The translations under genes and the position numbers were made by a program. The notes beneath the pieces were generated by a model. It saw only the letters and a list, made by a program, of their open reading frames with translations, was not told where the DNA came from and ran no database searches. Below, in pieces: positions 53,702 through 63,497 of a DNA stretch of 64,000 nt (the first letter of the stretch is position 1; each line of letters opens with the position of its first letter). Source of the DNA: Sphingobacteriales bacterium UTBCD1 (lineage in GTDB: Bacteria; Bacteroidota; Bacteroidia; Chitinophagales; Chitinophagaceae); assembly GCA_002066995.1 (NCBI GenBank), contig MWTC01000012.1, forward strand, positions 1 to 64,000. Direction: 5' to 3'.

Positions 53702-54526
53702 CTAATTTCTTTTATATTTTTCCGGCACATTAAACGGAAAGCTTAACGTTTTATTAAAATCATACTGTTTAAAACTAAGCTGAATATCCAGTTTTGATTT
53801 TTCCGCTACTGTGATCTTCCGGTACGTGGAGAAATTCGGCCCTCTCTTGGTTTCATAATCAGAATAAGTCAGGTCACAGGTACGGTTCCGGTTCACATCC
53901 ACATCATCCAGCTTGCTATGCTGTAAATTCTTATCATCATCACTGACAGTGATCAGGTTTTTGAACCAATCGCCTATACTCAAAAGCGATACGGTATTAT
54001 TGATCTTGCTGTATGATACAATATTGCTGTCCAGGAAAACAGGATTACCGACGATCAGCTGTTGTAATGAAGATAAATCCAGCGGCAGTGCAGTCACATC
54101 CTGGAGGTAGGACATGCTTCGGACCGTGTATTTTTTATTTTGCTTGTCCATCAGCTTCACGGAGTCTTTTGTTATCAGTACCCGCATAGCCTCCATGCTA
54201 AAAATGGAATTGACCGATATCCAGATCACACTGTCTCTATACATCCTTATAAAAGCATTCACATTATAATTTTTATTATCGCCTCCTTCATAATCCACAT
54301 TTACTTTAGCTGAAAACGTAGTGAATTCAATTTTTTGCTTTTCAATTTCATTGTATGTACTCCTGATAAAATTAAGAGAGTCCAAATGAGGGTCATGGTC
54401 AGGCTTCACTGCAACGGAAGCAGTATCTTTTTTAACTCCTGTTATAGCTTTTTGAATCTTTTTTGTTGACCTGCATGCTGCAAAAAACAAAACAGGTAAG
54501 AGTATTATCAATAAAGTTTTGTTCAT
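53702..54526 (-). CDS. DUF4292-type lipoprotein
   Basis: A 274-residue lipoprotein (LLIILLPVLFFAAC, lipid Cys about residue 18) with a beta-rich body: FTTFSAKVNVDYEGGDNKNYNVNAFIRMYRDSVIWISVNSIF, EAMRVLITKDSVKLMDKQNKKY and QQLIVGNPVFLDS. That matches DUF4292 of Bacteroidota, which resembles LolA/LolB-like lipoprotein carriers in shape, although function is unproven. It lies between the EnvC-like gene and dut on the same strand, 10 bases after dut starts. Confidence 0.85.
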   Translation of the reverse strand: MNKTLLIILLPVLFFAACRSTKKIQKAITGVKKDTASVAVKPDHDPHLDSLNFIRSTYNEIEKQKIEFTTFSAKVNVDYEGGDNKNYNVNAFIRMYRDSVIWISVNSIFSMEAMRVLITKDSVKLMDKQNKKYTVRSMSYLQDVTALPLDLSSLQQLIVGNPVFLDSNIVSYSKINNTVSLLSIGDWFKNLITVSDDDKNLQHSKLDDVDVNRNRTCDLTYSDYETKRGPNFSTYRKITVAEKSKLDIQLSFKQYDFNKTLSFPFNVPEKYKRN

Positions 54527-54536
54527 GATCTGTGTT

Positions 54537-54980
54537 TTATCCGCTGCCCGTATGGCCGAAGCCTCCGTGATTTCGTACTGTTTCCGTTACCAGCTCAACA
54601 GGCAGCCAGTTTATTGTGTCAACAGGTTGAATGACCAGTTGTGCAATTCGGTCGCCCGGCTGAATGACCTGATCTTCCTGGGAAAGGTTGATTAATATTA
54701 TCTTAATTTCTCCCCGGTAATCAGAATCAATAGTGCCCGGGCTATTCAGGCAGGTGATGCCTTGTTTGATCGCTAACCCGCTGCGGGGCCGTACCTGTAT
54801 TTCATAGCCTCCGGGAATTTCAAAAAACAACCCTGTTGGAATCAACGTACGTTCCATTGATTTTAAAACTCTGGGTTTATCCAAATAGGCCCTTACATCC
54901 ATTCCCGAAGATCCTGCAGTGGCATATTCAGGTAATGGATTAGTAGAGTTGTTCACAACTTTGACTTCAATAAGCGACAT
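54537..54980 (-). CDS. dut: dUTP diphosphatase
   Basis: A 147-residue trimeric dUTPase that keeps uracil out of DNA. All five motifs are visible: AGSSGMDVRAYLD, PRSGLAIKQGI, LNSPGTIDSDYRGEIKIILIN, GDRIAQLVIQPV and RNHGGFGHTGSG. The last has His-Gly-Gly where many enzymes have Gly-Ser-Gly-Gly. Length is standard. It is 38 bases downstream of ispF. Confidence 0.95.
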   Translation of the reverse strand: MSLIEVKVVNNSTNPLPEYATAGSSGMDVRAYLDKPRVLKSMERTLIPTGLFFEIPGGYEIQVRPRSGLAIKQGITCLNSPGTIDSDYRGEIKIILINLSQEDQVIQPGDRIAQLVIQPVDTINWLPVELVTETVRNHGGFGHTGSG

Positions 54981-55018
54981 CCCGGCAAAGATAATGAGGC
55001 TGTTTAAGGTGAAAAAGT

Positions 55019-55519
55019 TTACAAACTGCCAACTTTCTGAAGAAGAACAGTTGCATAGGCAGTCAAACCCTCTTCTCGCCCAACGAATCCCATTCTTTCA
55101 GTGGTCGTTGCTTTTATGGAAATGTCATTTTCGTTCAACCCGGTTACTGAAGCGATCATCCGGCGCATTTCATCAATATAAGGCCTGATCTTCGGCAATT
55201 GAAGACAAACAGTGCTGTCAATATTTACAATAGAATAATGTTCCCTGCGAATCAGCTCCAGTGTTTTTTGTAAAAGGATCCTGCTGTCAATATCCTTATA
55301 CTCCGGACTTGTATCAGGAAAATGAACTCCGATATCCCCGAGGCATGCGGCACCCAGCAGGGCATCACAAATGGCATGAAGCAACACATCTGCATCACTG
55401 TGGCCAACTGCACCTTTATGATGAGGAATTCTTACTCCTCCCAGCCAGAAGGTTCTGCCTTCAGCCAACTTGTGGAAATCTATTCCAAAACCAATACGGT
55501 AAGGGGCTATACTGTTCAT
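55019..55519 (-). CDS. ispF: 2-C-methyl-D-erythritol 2,4-cyclodiphosphate synthase
   Basis: A 166-residue MEP-pathway enzyme forming MEcPP for isoprenoids. The metal-binding GFGIDFHKLAEGR and HSDADVLLHAICDALLGAACLGDIGVHFPD are intact. The C-terminal RMGFVGREEGLTAYATVLL is the usual KLGFxGRxEGI signature. It shows that the organism uses the non-mevalonate route. The promoter would lie in the 20 bases after the porV terminator. Confidence 0.95.
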   Translation of the reverse strand: MNSIAPYRIGFGIDFHKLAEGRTFWLGGVRIPHHKGAVGHSDADVLLHAICDALLGAACLGDIGVHFPDTSPEYKDIDSRILLQKTLELIRREHYSIVNIDSTVCLQLPKIRPYIDEMRRMIASVTGLNENDISIKATTTERMGFVGREEGLTAYATVLLQKVGSL

Positions 55520-55541
55520 TGTATTACAAATATCATAAACA

Positions 55542-55572
55542 AAAAGCGCCCCGATAAATCCGGGACGCTTTT
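55542..55572 (-). terminator. terminator downstream of porV
   Basis: AAAAGCGCCCCG (55542-55553) pairs with CGGGACGCTTTT (55561-55572) over a seven-base loop, with one wobble. On the minus strand the stem ends in TTTTT. It lies 19 bases after the porV stop and separates porV from ispF. Confidence 0.8.
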
Positions 55573-55590
55573 AAAAGAATTTTATTTCAT

Positions 55591-56763
55591 TTACTGGTTG
55601 TTATTACTGGTATTATCACTGCCATCCAGGTCAAATACAATGGAAAAACGGAGTGTGTTTGATAAAGGATTCCGGTTAACTCCATTTCCGGTAGGTACCA
55701 GGTAAGAAAAATTCAAACCGAAAATATTATACTTTACTCCGACACCTGCTGTAAAATAACGGCGGTTTCCTTTAGTTTTATCCTCATAAAAATACCCCGC
55801 ACGAAGGGCAAACTGGTTGTTATACCAATATTCAGCGCCCAGGGAAACCTGGAACTCTTTCAGCTCTTCACTGAATCCACCCGGCGCATCTCCAAATGAA
55901 CTGAACCAACTGCTGACAAGGCCTTTACTCCTGTATGCATCGAGTGCTGCCTGGTCGCCAACAGCAGGAGGAGTGGGTACTAAAAGTTTATTGATATCAA
56001 GGCCTAACTGGATTTTATTTTGTTCGTTGAAGTTTTTAGTATAAGAAGTGCCTAATCCCAGATTGGCAGGAATAAAATCCTTCTGGGATGCATTGGTAGT
56101 ATAATTGATCTTGGAACCAAGATTGGTCAATGCTGCTCCAAAAGCCCAGCCATTTCCTTGTTGATTTTTATCATCATAGTAAAATGCAATATCACCCGCA
56201 ACAGAATTGCCTGCTTTATATGTAGTGCTTCCAACAGAAACGCCACCGGCAAGATTGGAATTGATATATTTCATACTAACCCCTATGCCTGCTTTCTCAG
56301 AAAGTTTGCGTGAGTATCCGAAATCAATTGAAAACTCGCGGGGGCGAAAACTACCAAAATCATTTCCCAGGTTATCAGTAAACTGAATATTTCCCAAACT
56401 GAAATAACGAAGAGAACCGGATACTGCCTGGTTTTCATCAAATTTATAATAGCCTGCCAAAGAAGCAAGATAAACATCGTTCACAAGGTCTTTCAGCCAG
56501 GGGGTATAGGTAGCGACCAATCCTCCGTTTGATTCGTTGAATGCTACTTTGCCAAGATTCCAGAAAACCGAACTGGCATCAGGAGTAGTTGCTAACCCTA
56601 CATCACCCATACCTCCCGAACGGGCATCCGGTGAAATACGAAGAAATGGAACTGCTGTTGTAACAACATTGATAGGCTGAACCTGTGCATTTGTAACAGA
56701 AAAAATGCCGCTGCAAATCATCAAAGCGGCAGCTAGCTTAAAAGCAGCTCGTCTCATTAGCAT
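55591..56763 (-). CDS. porV: type IX secretion outer-membrane protein PorV (LptO)
   Basis: A 390-residue FadL-like beta-barrel. After the signal peptide (to VTNAQ) come VVTTAVPFLRISPDARSGGMGDVGLAT, SVFWNLGKVAF and YTPWLKDLVNDVYLASLAGYY, the PorV hallmark. The end is beta-rich (GVGVKYNIFGLNFSYLVPTG, NTLRFSIVFDL). PorV shuttles type IX cargo to the sortase PorU at the cell surface. The start could be any of three ATGs; I used 56763, which leaves a normal signal peptide. It follows porU by 63 bases. Confidence 0.93.
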   Translation of the reverse strand: MLMRRAAFKLAAALMICSGIFSVTNAQVQPINVVTTAVPFLRISPDARSGGMGDVGLATTPDASSVFWNLGKVAFNESNGGLVATYTPWLKDLVNDVYLASLAGYYKFDENQAVSGSLRYFSLGNIQFTDNLGNDFGSFRPREFSIDFGYSRKLSEKAGIGVSMKYINSNLAGGVSVGSTTYKAGNSVAGDIAFYYDDKNQQGNGWAFGAALTNLGSKINYTTNASQKDFIPANLGLGTSYTKNFNEQNKIQLGLDINKLLVPTPPAVGDQAALDAYRSKGLVSSWFSSFGDAPGGFSEELKEFQVSLGAEYWYNNQFALRAGYFYEDKTKGNRRYFTAGVGVKYNIFGLNFSYLVPTGNGVNRNPLSNTLRFSIVFDLDGSDNTSNNNQ

Positions 56764-56826
56764 AAATTTATATGGTTTTAAAAATAAACCTGCTTTCATA
56801 AATACCGGATTATTGCAATGTGGAAT

Positions 56827-59800
56827 TTAAAAAACAACAAGTTTTTCAATTTTTTCTTTGGTTTTCAGGCCGGGAACAGTGACGGATAATTTGTATAGGT
56901 AAACACCCCTGCCGACTTTACTTCCAAATTCATCCTTTCCGTCCCATTGCACTTCACTTGAACGGTCTCCGGGGGTATTTATTGTCTTTTGTAACACATT
57001 TATTATCCGCCCGGTAAGTGTAAAAATCGCTACCCGGACATGCAGATCCTGTCCCGGTTTATTATGCTCAAACCAAAAACTGGTATTTGTGGTAAAAGGA
57101 TTAGGATAATTAAGCACATGACTTATCTGAAGTTCGTCATCATTGGCTACTGTAAATTCAATAACATATTCGCTGGAATTGTTCAATACATCCCATGCCT
57201 TAATTTTAAGAGAATGCGGACCGGGATCCATTCCGGGAAGCTGAAAGCGGATGCTGCCCTGCTGATAACTGTTCAGATCACTTTGATAAAAATCATTAAG
57301 TACGAAAAATTTTTTATTGTCATTATCCAGTGTGGCAACAATATCGTGGCCAATACCTGTGCCCGTAGTATTGATCCCTGATGAATCTGATAATTTTATG
57401 ATCAACACCGGCGTTTGATTCACTATTCCTCCATTCACAAATTTTTCATCATTCATCCATGCTTTGATCTGCGGGCCTTGTTTATCATTATCCGGGTTAT
57501 TGGAATTACCTCCAACAAGAAAATGGGTTGAAAAACCATTCGCATCATCCAGGCTGTCATGGGCATATAAACTAAGCTTCCCGGATCCATATTGGTAATT
57601 TATGTCTTTCGGCATCTTAAAACTGAAAGAAAACTTTCCATTAGACACCGAAGCCTTTCCTTTAAACAAAACACTTGACTGATCGGAAAATGTAGTTACG
57701 GGACTTGCCGGGTCGTTGCCCAGTGTAGTTACCTGCCTGGGTTTATCAAATACAGTAAGGTAAGCAATTCCATTAAACCCGGCCAAAAGCGTTGCCTGCT
57801 TATCTCTTACCTCGCCATCTATAGTTACTTTATCTGTTGCCTTCAGCGTGTCGGTTTGAGCTATAGGTTTACCATTGATCTTTGTTGCTACCACGTTCAG
57901 TTTTGGAAAAGCAAGTGTTAATGCAGGATCTCCCAACAAAGTAAACTTCCTGTTATTTACAATATCGGCAGAAACCTGGTAAGTATAATTTTTTGCATCC
58001 CTGACAGCATCACCAAGTGTTTTATATTTTCCATTTGCGTCAGCCTGCAAAGAAATCTGCAGATAATTGTTGTTCATTATTCGGTTGCTGGATGCATATA
58101 CTGCCCTCGTAGTTGTCATCAGTGCAATGCCTCCTGTCGCAGGCCTTACCAAAAGATTTACCCCTATTGAATTAACACCAGGATTGTCATAAGGGGCAAA
58201 ATCGCAGGTAGCTGTTATAAATAAGGGCAATTTGTTTGGATTTTTCCAGCTATTGATGATGCTCTGGTCAAGAATTGTTTCATCAGCAAGACGCCGGGCG
58301 CCTCCATGCCCATTATAATTCCAGATCAGTGTCCCGTTAAATACCTGGTTATTGATCGCCTCATTCACCTGGGGATAGCTACTGCCGCCGGCACCGCTTT
58401 CTTTTTTGTAAGCATCCAGGTAAATTTTTTGCAGATCAAAAACCGGGGTAACTGAGCCAACTGTGCCGGTGATCACTTCTGCATCCTGCAAGTGAAGGTC
58501 ATTATCCCCGTCATCTGCAATGAACAGCATATTGTTTCTCCACGGGCCAAAACTCTGCGACCCGGTGTATGTGATAACTTTATCAACAAAACTTTTTGCA
58601 TCACCATTGCTGACGGCAGGAACACGCCCGATACCGATATCAAGATTGCCGGCAATTGTTCCCGAATTAATATCTTCATCATCATCGAGGAAACCATAAA
58701 AATCATCGGAAGTATATGTGGACAAAGGATCCAACGAAATATCACTTTCATAAGCCGGTACGTAGTTGGTATTATTCTTTAGCCGGTATTTATAATCGTA
58801 AGATGCAGCTCCAAAAAGCAAGAGATACTTTATGTTACCGGCCGTTGTGTTTTTATATTTATCATAATACATTTTTACAAAATCCCTGACCGTAACCGGA
58901 TCAGGACTTCCGCTGCCAAACTCATTATACACCTGGTCTGTGGTCACTACAAGTACACGCAACTTTTCTTTTTGCTGATGAAACTGAGCCAGGCGCTGTG
59001 CCTGCAGTAAAAAAGCAGGATAGGTTATAATTAATAAATCCACTGGCGAACTGTTATGTAAATTCTGATTAGGTACATTTCCAACCGGAGTGGGAGTTAA
59101 AAAATTACTGGAATTAAAAGCAACATATTCCCGGAGTTTTGAACAATCATTTACAAAATGCAAATCCGTATTTACCATATTTGTTTGCATCTGCACCGGC
59201 GTTAAAGGATCGGTAATATCCCAAACCCGGGCAGCAGCAGTGGCATTACTTATTATAAATTCGCCCACATTATTTCCGACGCTTTGCCAATCCCTGAATA
59301 AAACCTGGTCCGATCCGGAAAAAGAAAGGTTCCTGCGACAGAACAGTTCAAACCAATCCAGCCATCCCTGAGCGTTAAAACTACCCGGGTTATAATTGTA
59401 TTGAACAACGACATTGGGTTGTGCAACATTTGTTGCCATTACAGCCATAGACTGCTGTGCAAACAGGTCCAGTGTGGCTCCTGTTACCGGCAAAACAACG
59501 ATCTGACCGGCAGGCTGATTATTGATCCTGACATCGAAGTTGCTACCGCCACCTACCGACCTTGCAATGCAATTACTGACCAATGTCAGCGGAAAATTAG
59601 TTTGAATACCGGGTATGGTAACGTCAAAACTCCGGGTCAATGATTTTCCAGGGGCATTTTCAAATTCCTCGCCATACCATTTTTTTCCGCTGGTCAAAAA
59701 ATTTACCGTATCGAGTTCGTGAAAATATCTTTCCGAAAAGCTTGTGACAGTTATATTCGGAGAAAAGTTATTAATTGTATTTTGAATCCGTTTTCCTGAT

Positions 59801-60261
59801 CCCCCGATAGTAAGAAAGTAATAAGAACTATCAGAGTAAAGATTTTTTTTATGTGAGAATTTTGAATCCAGGGAATCTTTGACCCACTGATCCGGACCCG
59901 GGGCATAAAATAAAATGTAATCGTTGCCATTCAAAATTCCATCTCCGCCGTCAGCTGTTAAAATCGCATTTTCCTGCAGGTCATCAATCCTTGATAAGGC
60001 ATTGGCTTCAGGAAGCATTTGGCCACCGTTGCCATAAAGGCGTATAGAATTAGAAGCGAGATTATTTGTGTTGATCCCCATCCTGTTCAAAAAAGGAATA
60101 TCGATCTTATAAACCCCCGGATCTTTAACTGCAATTTTATACCAGTTGCCGCTGTTCAAAACAGAATTTGTATGATAAATCCTCTGTGCTATCGGTTTTC
60201 CCGGAAGAAAAAAAAGTATTGCCAAACAATATAAAAAGCTACGGGCTATCATAACATTCAA
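56827..60261 (-). CDS. porU: type IX secretion sortase PorU (C25 gingipain-like)
   Basis: A 1144-residue cell-surface peptidase that removes C-terminal signals from type IX cargo and attaches it to the outer membrane. It has a signal peptide (to GKPIAQ) and the PorU N-terminal region (GNWYKIAVKDPGVYKIDIPFLNRMG). The C25 catalytic domain has His652 (NYNGHGGARRL) and Cys686 (FITATCDFAPYD). An Ig-like region and a C-terminal sorting-type domain (NYPNPFTTNTSFWFEH to VVF) follow. It is divergent from gldJ and upstream of porV. Confidence 0.95.
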   Translation of the reverse strand: MNVMIARSFLYCLAILFFLPGKPIAQRIYHTNSVLNSGNWYKIAVKDPGVYKIDIPFLNRMGINTNNLASNSIRLYGNGGQMLPEANALSRIDDLQENAILTADGGDGILNGNDYILFYAPGPDQWVKDSLDSKFSHKKNLYSDSSYYFLTIGGSGKRIQNTINNFSPNITVTSFSERYFHELDTVNFLTSGKKWYGEEFENAPGKSLTRSFDVTIPGIQTNFPLTLVSNCIARSVGGGSNFDVRINNQPAGQIVVLPVTGATLDLFAQQSMAVMATNVAQPNVVVQYNYNPGSFNAQGWLDWFELFCRRNLSFSGSDQVLFRDWQSVGNNVGEFIISNATAAARVWDITDPLTPVQMQTNMVNTDLHFVNDCSKLREYVAFNSSNFLTPTPVGNVPNQNLHNSSPVDLLIITYPAFLLQAQRLAQFHQQKEKLRVLVVTTDQVYNEFGSGSPDPVTVRDFVKMYYDKYKNTTAGNIKYLLLFGAASYDYKYRLKNNTNYVPAYESDISLDPLSTYTSDDFYGFLDDDEDINSGTIAGNLDIGIGRVPAVSNGDAKSFVDKVITYTGSQSFGPWRNNMLFIADDGDNDLHLQDAEVITGTVGSVTPVFDLQKIYLDAYKKESGAGGSSYPQVNEAINNQVFNGTLIWNYNGHGGARRLADETILDQSIINSWKNPNKLPLFITATCDFAPYDNPGVNSIGVNLLVRPATGGIALMTTTRAVYASSNRIMNNNYLQISLQADANGKYKTLGDAVRDAKNYTYQVSADIVNNRKFTLLGDPALTLAFPKLNVVATKINGKPIAQTDTLKATDKVTIDGEVRDKQATLLAGFNGIAYLTVFDKPRQVTTLGNDPASPVTTFSDQSSVLFKGKASVSNGKFSFSFKMPKDINYQYGSGKLSLYAHDSLDDANGFSTHFLVGGNSNNPDNDKQGPQIKAWMNDEKFVNGGIVNQTPVLIIKLSDSSGINTTGTGIGHDIVATLDNDNKKFFVLNDFYQSDLNSYQQGSIRFQLPGMDPGPHSLKIKAWDVLNNSSEYVIEFTVANDDELQISHVLNYPNPFTTNTSFWFEHNKPGQDLHVRVAIFTLTGRIINVLQKTINTPGDRSSEVQWDGKDEFGSKVGRGVYLYKLSVTVPGLKTKEKIEKLVVF

Positions 60262-60409
60262 ATCTCTGATTAATAGGGATTTTACATACTCAAAAAAGTA
60301 TTTCTGCGTATTTATTGTAATTGAAACTGTCTATATTCGCAAGAACGGCGGAATTCTTATACAATATTTACCCCAATCCGGCGTTAAATTTATTCCAATT
60401 CACAGGTTT

Positions 60410-61975
60410 ATGCAAAAAACTATGAAACTGAAAAATCTGACAATCCTATTATCCGCAATCATTGTTCTGGCTTCCTGTAAAGGCAAAGGCCTTTTCGGAA
60501 AAAAGAAATATGATAAATCCGAAGTCACCGGATGGAACTATAATGACAAGAACATGGGTGGTTACCAGGTAGCCAAATCCAAAGACCAGGCTACAGGCCC
60601 CGGCCTCGTTCTTGTTCAGGGCGGTACTTTCGTAATGGGTCAAACCGACGATGATGTAATGGGCAACTGGGACAATATTCCCCGCCGTGTATCTGTTCCA
60701 TCATTCTATATGGACCGTACTGAAGTGGCCAACGTTCATTACCGTGAATATATTCACTGGCTGGAAAGGATTTTCGATCCTTCTGATCCTGACAATAAGA
60801 AGATTATTAATGCAGCTTTGCCCGACACATTGGTATGGAGAAGCGAATTAAGCTACAATGAACCGTTTGTTGAGTATTATTTCCGCCACCCGGGCTTCAA
60901 TGACTACCCGGTTGTAGGAATAACCTGGAGGCAAGCTCATGATTTTTGCCTTTGGAGGGGAGACAGGGTAAATGAGGGTATCCTGATGCAGAAAGGATAT
61001 ATCAACAAACAAACTCTGCAAAGTCAGCAACAGGAAAATAATTTTACCACCGAATCATATTTATTAGGCCTTTATTCAGCTGCTCCCGGCAAAACAGCCA
61101 CTTCTAAAAAGAATCCGCTGAAGACTTCCCAGGGCCAACCGAGAACACAGGTTACAATGGAAGATGGACTTCTGCTTCCTGCTTACCGGCTCCCCCGTGA
61201 GGATGAATGGGAATATGCCGCCTACGGTTATATTGCTCAAAACCCAAGGCCAAGCAAGAAAGACAGTAAACGTGGCGAGGAACTGTTGATGAACAAACAG
61301 GTGTATCCCTGGGCTCAAAATGTAAATGGACTTCGTGAAACAAAACACGGAAGCTGGCAGGGTGAATTCCTGGCAAACTTTAAACGTGGAAACGGAGACG
61401 TTGCCGGTGTTGCCGGTGGTTTGAATGACCGTGCTTTCTACACTGCTCCGGTAAAATCTTATTTTCCGAACGCTTATGGCCTTTATAATATGGCTGGTAA
61501 CGTGAGCGAATGGGTTGCCGATGTATATCGCCCTCTTTCTTCACTTGACGTTGATGATATCGCTTCCTACCGTGGTAATAAGTTCCAGAAATTATACATT
61601 GACCCTTCAACCGGTGAAGCTAAAATTGACAGTCTTGGTAAAGTGGTTAAAGTTGATGTAACAGATAAAGAAAGTGCCAGCCGCAGAAACTATCAGCGTG
61701 GTAATGTGATCAATTATCTTGACGGTGACAGTTTATCCCAGTCTTCTTACGGCTACGGAACTACTACACTGATCAGCGATAAATCAAGAGTGTACAAAGG
61801 AGGCAGCTGGGCAGACATGCCCTACTGGTTAAGCCCCGGCACCCGCCGATTCTTAGAAGAAGATCAATCATTAAGTACTTTAGGTTTTCGTTGTGCTATG
61901 GACCGTATGGGAAGCCCCGAAGGAAATTCCTTTAAAACAGGAAACTACTGGAAAAAACAAAGACAAAAAAGATAA
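60410..61975 (+). CDS. gldJ: gliding motility/type IX secretion lipoprotein GldJ
   Basis: A 521-residue lipoprotein (LTILLSAIIVLASC, lipid Cys about 23) with a formylglycine-generating-enzyme-like fold: LVLVQGGTFVMGQTDDDVMG, FYMDRTEVANVHYREYIHWL, YPVVGITWRQAHDFCLWRG, YRLPREDEWEYAAYG, NMAGNVSEWVADVYR and YKGGSWADMPYWLSPGTRRFLEED. The position between porU and murF matches gldJ of Flavobacterium, not gldK. GldJ is needed for stability of GldK in the type IX machine. It ends at a clear terminator. Confidence 0.92.
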   Translation: MQKTMKLKNLTILLSAIIVLASCKGKGLFGKKKYDKSEVTGWNYNDKNMGGYQVAKSKDQATGPGLVLVQGGTFVMGQTDDDVMGNWDNIPRRVSVPSFYMDRTEVANVHYREYIHWLERIFDPSDPDNKKIINAALPDTLVWRSELSYNEPFVEYYFRHPGFNDYPVVGITWRQAHDFCLWRGDRVNEGILMQKGYINKQTLQSQQQENNFTTESYLLGLYSAAPGKTATSKKNPLKTSQGQPRTQVTMEDGLLLPAYRLPREDEWEYAAYGYIAQNPRPSKKDSKRGEELLMNKQVYPWAQNVNGLRETKHGSWQGEFLANFKRGNGDVAGVAGGLNDRAFYTAPVKSYFPNAYGLYNMAGNVSEWVADVYRPLSSLDVDDIASYRGNKFQKLYIDPSTGEAKIDSLGKVVKVDVTDKESASRRNYQRGNVINYLDGDSLSQSSYGYGTTTLISDKSRVYKGGSWADMPYWLSPGTRRFLEEDQSLSTLGFRCAMDRMGSPEGNSFKTGNYWKKQRQKR

Positions 61976-62001
61976 AATATTGCTTTTATAAATTCCATAA
62001 G

Positions 62002-62027
62002 CCCCGACAGAAATGCCGGGGTTTTTT
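62002..62027 (+). terminator. rho-independent terminator of gldJ
   Basis: CCCCG (62002-62006) pairs with CGGGG (62017-62021) and is followed at once by TTTTTT (62022-62027), 27 bases after the gldJ stop. Confidence 0.8.
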
Positions 62028-62053
62028 CTTGCTTATGACTCTTAAATTTGTGT

Positions 62054-63334
62054 ATGCGGATTGAAGAACTCTATAAAATATATCTACAAAACCCCTCCAT
62101 TCAAACCGACTCAAGGAAACTGAGACCCGGTGATATTTTTTTTGCATTAAAAGGAGACAATTTCAACGGAAACAAATTTGCAAAACAGGCAATAGATTCC
62201 GGTGCAGCTTATGCAGTCATTGATGAAAAAGAATTTGAAATCCCGGGTAAAACTATGCTGGTCGAAAACGTTCTTACATCTTTGCAGCAACTGGCAAAAC
62301 ATCACCGGCTGCAATTCTCCATTCCCTTCTTTGCGATCACCGGCAGCAATGGTAAAACAACAACCAAGGAACTCATCCATGCTGTCCTGTCAACAACATA
62401 CAAAACATACACTACCGAAGGAAACCTGAACAATCATATCGGCATTCCATTGACCCTATTGAAAATAAGATCCGATGCAGAAGTGGCGATCGTGGAGATG
62501 GGCGCTAATCATATCGGAGAGATTGCTTCTTATTGCAGGATCGTCCTGCCCACTCATGGACTCATTACCAATTGCGGCAAAGCACATCTTGAAGGCTTTG
62601 GCAGCGAAGAGGGCGTACGAAAAGGAAAAGGAGAACTTTATGACTATCTGAAAGCAAACAGCGGAACTGCTTTTGTAATGTGGGATTATGATTATCTCCG
62701 GGAAATGAGCAAGGGTATTGCTGTGATCAATACTTACGGAACTCATGATTCGGAGATTGTAGGAGACATCATCGCCAGCGATCCGTTTTTACAGGTAAAA
62801 TTTAAAAAAGGGACTACAATAACTGAAATACAAACTCATCTTGTGGGCGGGTACAACTTACCGAATGTTCTGGCTGCAGTGGCTGCAGGTAAATATTTTA
62901 AAGTCACGGATGAAAAAATAAAGAATACTATAGGGAACTATATTCCTTCCAATAACCGTTCTCAATGGATCAGGATAGGTACTAATGATATTATCCTGGA
63001 TGCGTATAATGCCAATCCATCCAGCATGAAGCAGGCGATCGATAACTTTTCCAAAATGCATGCCCCCAATAAAATACTGGTATTAGGTTCCATGGCTGAA
63101 TTAGGAAACGATAGTATCAAAGAACACAAATCACTTCTGGAATTAATAAAAAGAACCGGGTGGAAAAATGTGATACTTGTAGGCGCTAATTTCGAAGCGA
63201 TCAGTTCGAATTATAACTGGTTCGCAGATTCTGCAAATGCCGGCGAATGGATTAAAGAACAAAATTTTCAAAACTGTACTTTTCTGGTAAAAGGCTCCCG
63301 CAGTATGCAAATGGAAAAAGCGATCAGGAATTAA
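62054..63334 (+). CDS. murF: UDP-N-acetylmuramoyl-tripeptide--D-alanyl-D-alanine ligase
   Basis: A 426-residue Mur ligase adding D-Ala-D-Ala to the muropeptide precursor. It has the MurF N-terminal domain (IQTDSRKLRPGDIFFALKGDNFNGNKFAKQAIDSGAAYAV), the ATP loop AITGSNGKTTTKELI (about 95-109), EGNLNNHIGIPLTLL, VEMGANHIGEI, NAHLEGFG-like KAHLEGFGS and the C-terminal DAYNANPSSMKQAID. I used the ATG at 62054; a TTG two codons upstream is also open. It follows the gldJ terminator. Confidence 0.95.
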   Translation: MRIEELYKIYLQNPSIQTDSRKLRPGDIFFALKGDNFNGNKFAKQAIDSGAAYAVIDEKEFEIPGKTMLVENVLTSLQQLAKHHRLQFSIPFFAITGSNGKTTTKELIHAVLSTTYKTYTTEGNLNNHIGIPLTLLKIRSDAEVAIVEMGANHIGEIASYCRIVLPTHGLITNCGKAHLEGFGSEEGVRKGKGELYDYLKANSGTAFVMWDYDYLREMSKGIAVINTYGTHDSEIVGDIIASDPFLQVKFKKGTTITEIQTHLVGGYNLPNVLAAVAAGKYFKVTDEKIKNTIGNYIPSNNRSQWIRIGTNDIILDAYNANPSSMKQAIDNFSKMHAPNKILVLGSMAELGNDSIKEHKSLLELIKRTGWKNVILVGANFEAISSNYNWFADSANAGEWIKEQNFQNCTFLVKGSRSMQMEKAIRN

Positions 63335-63350
63335 TATAAGATCACCATAT

Positions 63351-63377
63351 TAAAAAAGTCTGCAATATGCAGACTTT
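63351..63377 (-). terminator. terminator of the tRNA-Ser gene
   Basis: AAAGTCTGCA (63355-63364) pairs exactly with TGCAGACTTT (63368-63377) over a three-base loop. On the minus strand the stem is followed by a T-run, immediately downstream of the tRNA. Confidence 0.85.
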
Positions 63378-63378
63378 G

Positions 63379-63465
63379 CGGAGAGGAAGGGATTCGAACC
63401 CTTGATACCCTTTCAGGTATACACACTTTCCAGGCGTGCCTCTTCAACCACTCGAGCACCTCTCC
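63379..63465 (-). tRNA. tRNA-Ser (anticodon GGA)
   Basis: An 87-base class II tRNA read from 63465 to 63379. The acceptor GGAGAGG pairs with CCTCTCC. The anticodon stem CACGC/GTGTG carries the loop CTGGAAA, giving anticodon GGA. The long variable arm TATACC/GGTATC identifies serine, and the T arm is AGGG TTCGAAT CCCT. The discriminator is G and CCA is not encoded. A perfect hairpin terminator follows. Confidence 0.97.
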
Positions 63466-63497
63466 TGATCAGGTTTGCAAAAATACTGGTTGAACTA

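Noticed and set aside
60262-60409. Divergent promoters between porU and gldJ
   Set aside because: TATATTCG before gldJ is close to the -7 consensus, but no -33 box sits at the right distance; too weak to list.
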